Assembly (NCBI GenBank): GCA_965207165.1
Contig: OZ242265.1
Coordinates: 248,001-312,000 of the forward strand
Length of the DNA: 64,000 nt
Reading direction: 5' to 3'
Source of the DNA: JAAXHV01 sp965207165
GTDB lineage: Bacteria; Pseudomonadota; Gammaproteobacteria; Eutrophobiales; Eutrophobiaceae
A program made the position numbers and the translations under genes. Each line of letters begins with the position of its first letter. The stretch's first letter is position 1. Shown one piece after another: positions 25,508 through 33,102 of this stretch. Under the pieces are notes generated by a model that worked only from the letters and a program-made list of their open reading frames with translations, made no database searches and was not told the origin of the DNA.

Positions 25508-25831
25508 TTACTGGTATGTGTCGAACCTCTCCGCCTCGACCATGTTCAGCCTGGCGGGGTTCTTGTACATCTCGACGAGGTTGCAGACTTCCACGAGCGA
25601 CAAGGCCATGTTGCACAGACGCTGGGCATCCTCGGGCATCTCGGCGTAATGGTACTGGTTGAGGTACACGATAATTTCTTCCAGCCGCCCCCACATCGCA
25701 TCATAAAATTCGTGAATCTCGTCCAGCGAAGAGCCCACGCGTTTTGCGATACGCTCCCGTTCGGTCGGCAGCGACCACTCCAGGTATTTCTCGAGATCGA
25801 GGAACGGCTCAGGTAACACGGCCATGCTCAT
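25508..25831 (-). CDS. small helical protein coupled to the Rieske oxygenase
   Basis: The protein has 107 residues if started at the ATG at 25831, which overlaps the TGA of the Rieske gene by 4 bases. It is acidic and predicted to be mostly alpha-helical ('LDEIHEFYDAMWGRLEEIIVYLNQYH', split here after 'WGRLEE'), with a tyrosine/methionine-rich C-terminal half. I do not recognise a family. It is too small and of the wrong composition for the usual beta subunit (about 170-190 residues, NTF2-like) or a ferredoxin (no cysteine motif). Translational coupling suggests it forms a complex with, or assists, the oxygenase. Confidence 0.65.
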   Translation of the reverse strand: MSMAVLPEPFLDLEKYLEWSLPTERERIAKRVGSSLDEIHEFYDAMWGRLEEIIVYLNQYHYAEMPEDAQRLCNMALSLVEVCNLVEMYKNPARLNMVEAERFDTYQ

Positions 25832-27012
25832 GCTCTCGCCATTTCGTGTTCGAGGACCCTGTGAAAATGCCGGATCGGCAGCTCCTCGTCCTGCATAATC
25901 ATGTGCGAGCGGGCGCGGGAGGCGAGCCCTCTCTGGATCTGCTCGTGCTGGAATGCATCTTCCATCAAGGTATCCCGTAAACGGAGGATGGTCCATTCCT
26001 GGTTCAGCCGTTGCGCGACATTTTCCGCTTCCGGAAAGTGATAGCGCATCTCCCAGATACTGCGGTCGACGCCGAGGGGCCAGAAATTATAGGTCATGAA
26101 AAAATCGCCCGACACGCCTTCAAAAAGAAGGATGGCGGAATTCGGAAACAGCAGGTACCAGTCGAAATTGCTGATCCGCTGGCTCATGCGTACATCGTTG
26201 ACCGCGCTGTCCAGACTGTTGAGCAGGGCATCCGTCGGCAGTGGCTTGTGATTCGGGTTGTACTCACACGACCAGACGCTATGGTAGTTATACAGGTTAA
26301 CGTTCGAGAAACGGCAGAACCTGTCGTCCTTGAGCACGAACGCATCGCCGATGGTAAAGCGGTGCTGGACGGGCAGGTGGTACAGCTCGTTCTGCGCATC
26401 GAGCCCGGTCTTCCAGTTGGCGGCCTCCTCGACTTTATAGGTCTTGAGCAACTGCATCTTCTCGAAACCGGCGCCGTCGAGCTGGGTCCCCAGGCCGCCC
26501 AGGAACTCGCGCAAGGTCTCGGCGGGTTCGGGCGAGAGATTGATAAATATGAAGCCTTCCCAGATATCACAGTGTATCGGAGTGAGGCCGTACTGGTCCT
26601 TGTCGAGGTCGAAAAAATTATCCTCATCGGGCACGAACGCCAGTTTTCCTTCAGGCGAGAACGCCCAGCCGTGAAAATTGCAGCCGAAGCGGCCCGGGCA
26701 TCTGCCGTGTTGTTCTTTCATGATCAGGGCATTGCCGCGGTGCGGGCATACATTGTGAAACGCGCGAACTTCGTCATCTTCGCCGCGGACGACGAGGACG
26801 GATACGTTGCAAACGGCAAGATCCCGCACGAAATAATCGCCGGCTTCCGGGATTTCTCCGACCCGCCCCATCATCAGCCAATGGCGTCTGAAAATAAGCT
26901 CTCTCTCGCGCTCAAAATGTTCCGGGTTTATGTAGGGCTCCGTGGATACCAGTCCGGTATCTGCATCGGGGTATTTCTCGGACCACTGTTTGTCTATCAT
27001 TCGGGTCTGCAT
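25828..27012 (-). CDS. Rieske non-heme iron oxygenase, alpha subunit (2), bridging Glu
   Basis: The protein has 394 residues. The Rieske cluster ligands are Cys89, His91, Cys111 and His114 ('CPHRG', 'CNFHGW'). In the catalytic domain the segment reads 'DAQNELYHLPVQH', so the residue that relays electrons between subunits is Glu209 rather than the usual Asp; iron ligands are His212 and His217. Asp-to-Glu at this position is known in quaternary-amine oxygenases such as CntA. A very strong AGGAGGTG lies 6 bases before the ATG. It starts 49 bp after the molybdenum subunit gene and its stop overlaps a small helical protein gene. Substrate unknown. Confidence 0.88.
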   Translation of the reverse strand: MQTRMIDKQWSEKYPDADTGLVSTEPYINPEHFERERELIFRRHWLMMGRVGEIPEAGDYFVRDLAVCNVSVLVVRGEDDEVRAFHNVCPHRGNALIMKEQHGRCPGRFGCNFHGWAFSPEGKLAFVPDEDNFFDLDKDQYGLTPIHCDIWEGFIFINLSPEPAETLREFLGGLGTQLDGAGFEKMQLLKTYKVEEAANWKTGLDAQNELYHLPVQHRFTIGDAFVLKDDRFCRFSNVNLYNYHSVWSCEYNPNHKPLPTDALLNSLDSAVNDVRMSQRISNFDWYLLFPNSAILLFEGVSGDFFMTYNFWPLGVDRSIWEMRYHFPEAENVAQRLNQEWTILRLRDTLMEDAFQHEQIQRGLASRARSHMIMQDEELPIRHFHRVLEHEMARA

Positions 27013-27053
27013 GATTTCACCTCCTGATTAGAGGACTTCTGTAACATTGTGCC

Positions 27054-27070
27054 GGCAGGTTCAACCTGCC
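27054..27070 (-). other. short hairpin at the end of the molybdenum subunit gene
   Basis: GGCAGGTT and AACCTGCC form an 8-bp stem around a single base, overlapping the stop codon of the molybdenum subunit gene. No T run follows on the minus strand, so it is more likely an mRNA-stabilising or processing structure than a terminator. Confidence 0.45.
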
Positions 27071-29442
27071 TGCGGCTGGTTCTCATTGTTAATCAAATCT
27101 ATCACCTGTTGCGGACCTATCGGTGTCACCAGGGGCACCAGAGTGCCGTCATGGTCTGACAGGGCATCCGCCAGCGCATTCGACAACGCAACGTGTATCG
27201 ATAACATTGCCGCCTCGCCCGCGCCTTTGAAACCGCCTTCGGTAATCGGCGATGGAGTCACGACATGATGGCACTCGATGTCGGGCAGGGTCACTGCGTT
27301 AGGCATCAGAAAATCCATGAACGATGCATTTTTAAGCTGGCCGTTCTCATCATAATCCAGCGATTCCATCAGGCCCATGCCGATACCCTGCGAAGCGCCG
27401 CCGCGCATCTGCCCGTCGACGACTTTCGGGTTGATCATGTTGCCGCAATCCTCGACTGCAACGATGCGTGTGATATCGATGATCCCGGTTTGCGGATCCA
27501 GTTCAATCGTTACCGCGTGCGAGCCGTTCGCATACGCGGCCGGCGGGTCATAGTGTCGCGTGGAACTCAGAACCGGTTCCACCTCGTCCTCATCCGGCCG
27601 GCTGTAGCGGTCGTAGTAGTTGATAAAAGCGATTTCAGCCACCGTTTTGCTGATATCCCGCGAACCTTTGACGAAAATCTCGCCGTCTTCAATGGTCAGG
27701 TCAGCCTCATTCGCTTCCATTACATGCGCCGCAATTTTCAATAACTTTTCGCGTACATCAGTCGCGGCCCGGATGACCGAACCGCCGCCGATCACCGCGC
27801 TGCGGCTTGCAAACGTGCCCATGCCGTAGGAGCCGGTGGCGGTATCGCCATCGAGCACTTTGACATCTTCGAAAGGTACCCCTAAAACATCTGCCGCAAC
27901 CTGGGCGAGAGTCGTTCTCTGCCCCTGTCCGTGGCTGAATTGTCCGCTCTTAACCGTAACCTTCCCGCTCGGGTCCATTTCAACCGTGGTCGAGTCGTGC
28001 AACGTTGCAGGAAATCCACTCTCCCTGGCCGAGTGACTGCCCCAGTTCGTTTGCTCGACGAAAAACGACACGCCGGTCCCTCTCAGTTTTCCATCTTTTG
28101 TAAGCCTGGGCTGCGTCTTTTGCTGTGAGTAATCCGATGTCTCCAGGCACTTATCCAGCACTTTATGGTAATCGCCACTGTCATAGGTCTGGTTTGTTGC
28201 AGTGGTATAGGGAAATTCATCGGCGCGGATGAAGTTCTTGCGGTACAGATCGGTGATATCCAGGTCGAGCAGGCGGGCCGCCTTCGTCATCACCATTTCG
28301 CGCGCATAGCAACCAGCAGACCAGCCGACGCCGCGATAAGCGCCGGTGTTCATTTTATTCGTCAGGCACACTACCGTTTCAAACTCGATATTGCGCACCG
28401 TGAACGCGCCGGGGGCGCCGGTATTTGCCGGAACCGATTCGATCAGGCCCGACCAGGGATTTTGCGAATAAGCGCCCGAATCGCAGATATTCCTGATTTT
28501 CATGCCGACCATGGTGCCGTCGTTCTTGAACGCGAGGGACATGTAAATCGTACATTGCTTCGCGTGGGAAGCCCCAAGCAGGTGTTCGCGCCGGTCTTCG
28601 ATCCACTTGACCGGCTGTTTAAATTCCTTTGCCAGCCACGGCAGGATAAACTCTTCCGGGAAGAAATGCGCCTTCTGCCCGAAACCGCCGCCTACCGTCG
28701 GCGCAACGACCCGGATAATCTGCTCCGGGATGCCGAGATGCAGCGCAATCGACGTGCGCAGGAAATAAGGCATCTGGGTCGAAGACCATACCGACAAGGT
28801 ATCGTCCCAGCCCCAGGCAGCCACCACCCCACGGGTCTCCATCGGCGCGGCTGAAGTGCGTCCGGTCGCAATTTTTTCACTTACAACGAGATCCGCTTCG
28901 GTAAAGGCCTTGTCCACATCGCCGCCACTGTACGAGTCCGAATAGTAGATGTTGCTGTCAAGTTCTTCGTGCAGGAGCACGGCATCCGGTTGCATCGCCT
29001 CTTCAACGTCGTTATATGCCGGCAGGGGTTCGTATTCCACCTCGATCAATTCGACGATATCTTCAGCAATGTAGCGACTCGGCGCTACCACGGCCGCAAT
29101 GATCTCACCCACGAAGCGTACCTTGCCGGTTCCGATAAACGGCATGAACACCGGCTTTAAGGTGCCGCGTGTGCCCGGGATGAAGGTCGTGAAGCCGATA
29201 CTGAGATCATCATTCGTGATAATGCGCAGGCAATCAGGATGCTGCCGCGCCTTCTCAAGATTGAGGCTTTTGATGCGTGCGTGCCCATGTGTACTCCTGA
29301 GGAATGCCACTTCCAGCATCCCAGGTATCTTGATGTCATCGACATACTTCGCCTGCCCCATCAGGATCTGCGGATCCTCGGTGCGTTTGCGCGATTCGCC
29401 GATGTACTTTGTCGCGCCGCCCAATACAATCGGTTCTTTCAT
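27061..29442 (-). CDS. molybdenum hydroxylase, molybdopterin-binding large subunit (xanthine oxidase family)
   Basis: The protein has 793 residues and binds Mo-cytosine dinucleotide in a three-subunit enzyme that hydroxylates N-heteroaromatic or similar carbons with water. Motifs are 'RTEDPQILMGQAKYVDD' at the start, 'VGGGFGQK' near 250, 'GAYRGVGW' and the catalytic Glu743 in 'GGFKGAGEAAM'. The active-site loop 'AYRGVGW' lacks the AYxCSFR signature, so it is not form I CO dehydrogenase. The order CoxG, medium, small, large is that of many dehydrogenases acting on nicotinate, isoquinoline and related rings. The gene begins 15 bp after the Fe-S subunit gene. Confidence 0.92.
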   Translation of the reverse strand: MKEPIVLGGATKYIGESRKRTEDPQILMGQAKYVDDIKIPGMLEVAFLRSTHGHARIKSLNLEKARQHPDCLRIITNDDLSIGFTTFIPGTRGTLKPVFMPFIGTGKVRFVGEIIAAVVAPSRYIAEDIVELIEVEYEPLPAYNDVEEAMQPDAVLLHEELDSNIYYSDSYSGGDVDKAFTEADLVVSEKIATGRTSAAPMETRGVVAAWGWDDTLSVWSSTQMPYFLRTSIALHLGIPEQIIRVVAPTVGGGFGQKAHFFPEEFILPWLAKEFKQPVKWIEDRREHLLGASHAKQCTIYMSLAFKNDGTMVGMKIRNICDSGAYSQNPWSGLIESVPANTGAPGAFTVRNIEFETVVCLTNKMNTGAYRGVGWSAGCYAREMVMTKAARLLDLDITDLYRKNFIRADEFPYTTATNQTYDSGDYHKVLDKCLETSDYSQQKTQPRLTKDGKLRGTGVSFFVEQTNWGSHSARESGFPATLHDSTTVEMDPSGKVTVKSGQFSHGQGQRTTLAQVAADVLGVPFEDVKVLDGDTATGSYGMGTFASRSAVIGGGSVIRAATDVREKLLKIAAHVMEANEADLTIEDGEIFVKGSRDISKTVAEIAFINYYDRYSRPDEDEVEPVLSSTRHYDPPAAYANGSHAVTIELDPQTGIIDITRIVAVEDCGNMINPKVVDGQMRGGASQGIGMGLMESLDYDENGQLKNASFMDFLMPNAVTLPDIECHHVVTPSPITEGGFKGAGEAAMLSIHVALSNALADALSDHDGTLVPLVTPIGPQQVIDLINNENQPQAG

Positions 29443-29457
29443 AGTTGGTACCCTCGC

Positions 29458-29946
29458 TTAAGCCTGAGCCGCAGAGACGGCTGCCTCGGCCGCCGCCACT
29501 ACCGAATCGACAATGTCATGATAGCCGGTACAACGGCACAGGTTACCCGACAGCGCTTCACGGATTTCAGCGCGTGTCGGGCTGGGGTTTTCCTCGAGAA
29601 ACGCCTTCATGCTCATCAGGATCCCCGGGGTGCAGAACCCGCATTGCAAACCCTGGTTTTCCCAGAAGGCATTTTGTAACGCGTTCAGTTCGCCATTGTC
29701 CGCCAGCGATTCCACTGTCTCGATTGCCTTGCCTTCTGCCTGCAACGCGAACGTCAGGCAGGAACGCACCGGCAACCCGTCCATTAATATCGTGCATGAC
29801 CCGCATATTCCGTGTTCGCAGGCGACGTGTGTGCCGCAGAGATCGAGTTCATGCCGGATAAAATCGGATAACAGCATGCGCGGTTCTATTTCCCTGTCGT
29901 AGGAGACCCCGTTCACATCGAGGGTAATCTTTTTATTTTCAACCAT
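29458..29946 (-). CDS. molybdenum hydroxylase, [2Fe-2S] small subunit
   Basis: The protein has 162 residues from the ATG at 29946, preceded by GGGGAG; an in-frame upstream start lacks a ribosome site. It has two [2Fe-2S] clusters: the plant-type 'CGTHVACEHGICGSC' plus a later Cys, and the alpha-helical 'CGFCTPG' with 'CRCTGY'. It passes electrons from the molybdenum centre to FAD. The length is standard for the small subunit of the family. Confidence 0.93.
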   Translation of the reverse strand: MVENKKITLDVNGVSYDREIEPRMLLSDFIRHELDLCGTHVACEHGICGSCTILMDGLPVRSCLTFALQAEGKAIETVESLADNGELNALQNAFWENQGLQCGFCTPGILMSMKAFLEENPSPTRAEIREALSGNLCRCTGYHDIVDSVVAAAEAAVSAAQA

Positions 29947-29968
29947 AATCTGCTCCCCTGTCCCGGTT

Positions 29969-30841
29969 CTATTCGGTTGCCGCCCGGCTGAATGCATCTT
30001 CGAGTGCGCGCACGGTCAATGCTTGCGCGGCATTGCGGCGATATTCCTCGGTGACATGCACGTCGGTTTCCGGATCAATAATCCCGCGTACAGCGGCTGC
30101 CGCTTCCTTTATCAGTTCGGGTGAACACTGGTTTCCGAGTAACGCATTCTCTACTTCCCCGGCCCGTACCGGGGTTGCGTCAACTCCGAACAGGGCAACC
30201 CTGGCATAACTGCACTTGCCGTCACCGTCCAGGTCCACGATGGCCGCGCTGCCGGCCAGCGAGAAATCGCCTGCGCGTTGGGTGATTTCGTGGAATCCCC
30301 AGCCGCTGGTCTGCGGCGGCGCCTTGAACAGGACCGACGATAATATTTCGTCAGCCTGTAAGGACGTGGTCATATAGGTAATAAAAAAGTCTTCCGCCGG
30401 AACCGCGGATTTATTTGACGCGCTTTCAATTTCAAATTCCGCATCCAGTAATAACGACATGGCAGGCAATTCGGATGCCGGGTCGGCGTTGACAATGCTG
30501 CCGCCTACCGTGCCCTTGTTTCGCACCTGGAAATGGGAAATGTGCTCGATTGCGTGAACCAGTACCGGTATCCGTTGGCGCAGACCTGCATGCTTTTCCG
30601 CAAATCGCTGGGTGGTGGTTGCTTTTACTCTTACGCCGCTCTGCTCATCAACAACAAGATTGGGCTGTTCGACGTTGCTGACATCGATCAGGACACTGGG
30701 TGTGGCCAACCTGAAATTCATCGCTGCAATGAGACTTTGTCCACCAGCCAGAATCTTTGCATCGTCTCCATGTTCCTTTAACAGGGTGCACGCGTGTTGT
30801 AAATTTTCAGCCCTGTGGTAGTCAAACTTCGCTGGTTTCAT
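29969..30841 (-). CDS. molybdenum hydroxylase, FAD-binding medium subunit
   Basis: The protein has 290 residues from the ATG at 30841, which fits the family start 'MKPAKFDYHRAENL'. The FAD motifs are 'ILAGGQSLIAAMNFRLA' and 'KGTVGGSIVNADPASELP'. It receives electrons from the [2Fe-2S] subunit and passes them to the final acceptor. It is 22 bp upstream of the small subunit gene and 19 bp downstream of the CoxG-like gene. Confidence 0.93.
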   Translation of the reverse strand: MKPAKFDYHRAENLQHACTLLKEHGDDAKILAGGQSLIAAMNFRLATPSVLIDVSNVEQPNLVVDEQSGVRVKATTTQRFAEKHAGLRQRIPVLVHAIEHISHFQVRNKGTVGGSIVNADPASELPAMSLLLDAEFEIESASNKSAVPAEDFFITYMTTSLQADEILSSVLFKAPPQTSGWGFHEITQRAGDFSLAGSAAIVDLDGDGKCSYARVALFGVDATPVRAGEVENALLGNQCSPELIKEAAAAVRGIIDPETDVHVTEEYRRNAAQALTVRALEDAFSRAATE

Positions 30842-30860
30842 ATCAGTTAACCTGTAACAG

Positions 30861-31319
30861 TCAGTTTTGCATTGGTTCGAAATGATTCCCCATCTCGTCA
30901 ATGAAGTTCTTGAAAAACTCCCTGGTCATGTGCTTGGAAACTCCCGTCATGACCCTCCCCCCGATGCCGGCGATCAACCCGCCCACATTAGCATCACAGG
31001 ACCAACTCATCAAGGTGCCGGCAGCGGCCGGTTCAAGGCGGCAATCTACCTCCATGTTCACAAAACCCGGCTTGCCGGCGCCCTCGGCATTCAAAATGTA
31101 ATGGTGTGGAAACTCGACGTCGGTAACACGAATTTTTCCTTCATAGTCACCTTTAATTGCCGCCACCCCCAGTGAGAGGGTTACCTTGTACCTGCCGTCT
31201 TCAGCGGGCTCCATGGACTTGCAGCCGGGAATGACCCTGACGAGGATATCAATGTCGTGCAGCGCGCTCCATACCTGTGCAACGTCGTACGGGAGTTCGG
31301 TACGACCCTCAAGTTTCAA
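30861..31319 (-). CDS. CoxG-like SRPBCC protein
   Basis: The protein has 152 residues of the CoxG family (START/SRPBCC fold): 'LPYDVAQVWSALHDIDILVRVIPGC' and 'GDYEGKIRVTDVEFPH' near the middle, and a glycine-rich 'VGGLIAGIGGR' C-terminal helix. In the cox cluster CoxG helps anchor the enzyme to the membrane or deliver electrons to quinone, so this molybdenum enzyme may be membrane-attached. Confidence 0.88.
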   Translation of the reverse strand: MKLEGRTELPYDVAQVWSALHDIDILVRVIPGCKSMEPAEDGRYKVTLSLGVAAIKGDYEGKIRVTDVEFPHHYILNAEGAGKPGFVNMEVDCRLEPAAAGTLMSWSCDANVGGLIAGIGGRVMTGVSKHMTREFFKNFIDEMGNHFEPMQN

Positions 31320-31349
31320 ATTGTTTTCCTCAGATAAATATCAACCTCT

Positions 31350-33065
31350 TTAAAATGTAAACTTTAACTCGGTGAACAGCGAATCATTTCTCTGGAATTC
31401 GCCAAAGAATGAATCCGGATTGCCGGAAATAACGTTGATACCGACACGGGCAGTGAACTGGGCGTTAAAATTATAGCCGACAAGGCCGCGGAACCACGTT
31501 GCGCGCTGACGATGTCCGAACTCATGCAAGCCGAACAATTCCACGTGCAGCGTCTTGCCCGGGAGAAAGTCATTGAACATGAACAGGGTTGCGACATGGC
31601 GCGTCCGGTCACGCAGGCCGTTAAATGCATTTGATTCGCCCCCGATGATGTATCCTGACTCGCCACAGTATCGTTGCGCCGCACAGGCCACCGTACCCAG
31701 CGAGGTAAACTGGCCGGGTGTCGGGTCGCGCAGGATCTCGTCACGCCAGATCTGGGCCGATACAAACCATGGTGTCTTGAACAGGGTCCTGGGACCGATA
31801 TACAGATATTGGTCCAGACCTATCAGGGCGGTAACACTGTCGGCCGTGACTGTCTCAATGTCCGGCTCGTAGAAGCGTTGTCCGAAATTGTAGACGAGTT
31901 CGCCGCGCATCACCGTGCCCGCAAACTGGCCGGGCAGGAACTCCAGGGCCTTGTCAAAGGATGCGCCAAGCAAATCATAACGGTGGCGGGTAAAATCGAT
32001 GCCGCCACCAAACCCAGCCCTCGGTCCGGCAATTTGGACAGCAAAATTGGTAGCCGCTTGCGGAAGTCGATTTCCAAGAGTGTAAAATGGAATGTCCTCG
32101 AACAGGTGTCCGTAATGGAACGAATAGGTCATATCCGAAAATGGACCTAAACCGCCACCCGTGCGTGCGCGCCAGCGCACGAAGACTTCGGATTTGTCGA
32201 AAGCATCGCCTTCATCCCATGCATAGTTGTCGAAGAAATCCGGTTCCTGGAACAGTCCTTCGGATACATTGATGACCTGGTCCGCGAAATCGACGACAGC
32301 CAGGGTGTAGGGATGTTGCGCTTCTTCTTCATGACGAAAACCGGGGAAACGGGCCGGCGTGTAGTCCCAGTTCCAGATTACCTGCAACTCCTTGGTGATG
32401 CCGCCCGGAAGCCAGTCTACCCTGGACAGGTCATACTTTATGTTCACCATGTCCTGCGGGATCATGAAGCGCTCCTGCTCGAAGGTCAGCGGGTTGCGGA
32501 AGTTGCGCGGCGTTACGACATCAAGTACGGTCACGCCGTCGGAACGGCCCCAGGTCACTATCTGCCGCCCCGCCCGTATATGCAACGGATGGTAATTGAT
32601 ATCCAGGTAGGCTTCCCGGACCAGGGGATCCCACTTGTCGTGGAGGCCGTCCTTGAAGTTGGTCTCCCAGTTCTTGGCGATAGAGCTGTCTTTATCTTCG
32701 ATGTCATACATCCCGTCATAGTAACCACGGAGTTTTAACACCGGTGTTATATGCTTGATGCCCTTGTATACCATCTCAACGCTCAGTTCGGTACGAAGCG
32801 CGTTGACCGTATCGTAGTCCGACCGGTTGCTCGGAGTACCGAGTGCACCCGGCCCGAGTAAGACGCCAGGGGCAACTGCGAGGGCAAACTCCCTGGCCTG
32901 GTCAGGCTTGCCGCCTATGCGAAAATCACCCAGTACGAAGACCTCTCCACTAATCTCAAGGTCGCCAAATTCATATCGGGCAGAACTTTCAGCCGACCAC
33001 CCCAACAGCGCTACGGCAACAATCGATAACAAGGTGGTGATATAACGTCGATTTGAATTGATCAT
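31350..33065 (-). CDS. DUF1302 outer-membrane beta-barrel protein
   Basis: The protein has 571 residues from the ATG at 33065 preceded by GGAGGAAA; longer starts are not supported. A signal peptide ends near 'ESSARYEFGD'. The rest is a predicted outer-membrane barrel with the DUF1302 segments 'REAYLDINYHPLHIRAGRQIVTWGRSDG', split here after 'HIRAG', and the C-terminal 'NDSLFTELKFTF' ending in aromatic Phe as barrel proteins do. DUF1302 genes co-occur with DUF1329 and MMPL genes and are thought to move hydrophobic compounds. It is the third gene of such a module here, then joins the Mo-hydroxylase operon 30 bp downstream. Confidence 0.88.
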   Translation of the reverse strand: MINSNRRYITTLLSIVAVALLGWSAESSARYEFGDLEISGEVFVLGDFRIGGKPDQAREFALAVAPGVLLGPGALGTPSNRSDYDTVNALRTELSVEMVYKGIKHITPVLKLRGYYDGMYDIEDKDSSIAKNWETNFKDGLHDKWDPLVREAYLDINYHPLHIRAGRQIVTWGRSDGVTVLDVVTPRNFRNPLTFEQERFMIPQDMVNIKYDLSRVDWLPGGITKELQVIWNWDYTPARFPGFRHEEEAQHPYTLAVVDFADQVINVSEGLFQEPDFFDNYAWDEGDAFDKSEVFVRWRARTGGGLGPFSDMTYSFHYGHLFEDIPFYTLGNRLPQAATNFAVQIAGPRAGFGGGIDFTRHRYDLLGASFDKALEFLPGQFAGTVMRGELVYNFGQRFYEPDIETVTADSVTALIGLDQYLYIGPRTLFKTPWFVSAQIWRDEILRDPTPGQFTSLGTVACAAQRYCGESGYIIGGESNAFNGLRDRTRHVATLFMFNDFLPGKTLHVELFGLHEFGHRQRATWFRGLVGYNFNAQFTARVGINVISGNPDSFFGEFQRNDSLFTELKFTF

Positions 33066-33102
33066 GCCTGTTTCCTCCAATATAAGATTTACAATAACCC
33101 CA

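Noticed and set aside
26011..27027. Plus-strand open frame (338 codons) opposite the second Rieske oxygenase
   Set aside because: It lies antisense to a protein with intact Rieske and iron-site motifs and has no recognisable domain.
28165..28854. Plus-strand open frame (229 codons) opposite the molybdenum subunit
   Set aside because: It is antisense to conserved xanthine-oxidase-family sequence; composition is that of a shadow frame.
27061..31319. Aerobic CO dehydrogenase (coxMSL) call for the molybdenum enzyme
   Set aside because: The large subunit has 'AYRGVGW' instead of the AYxCSFR active-site loop of form I CO dehydrogenase, and neighbours are ring-degrading enzymes.
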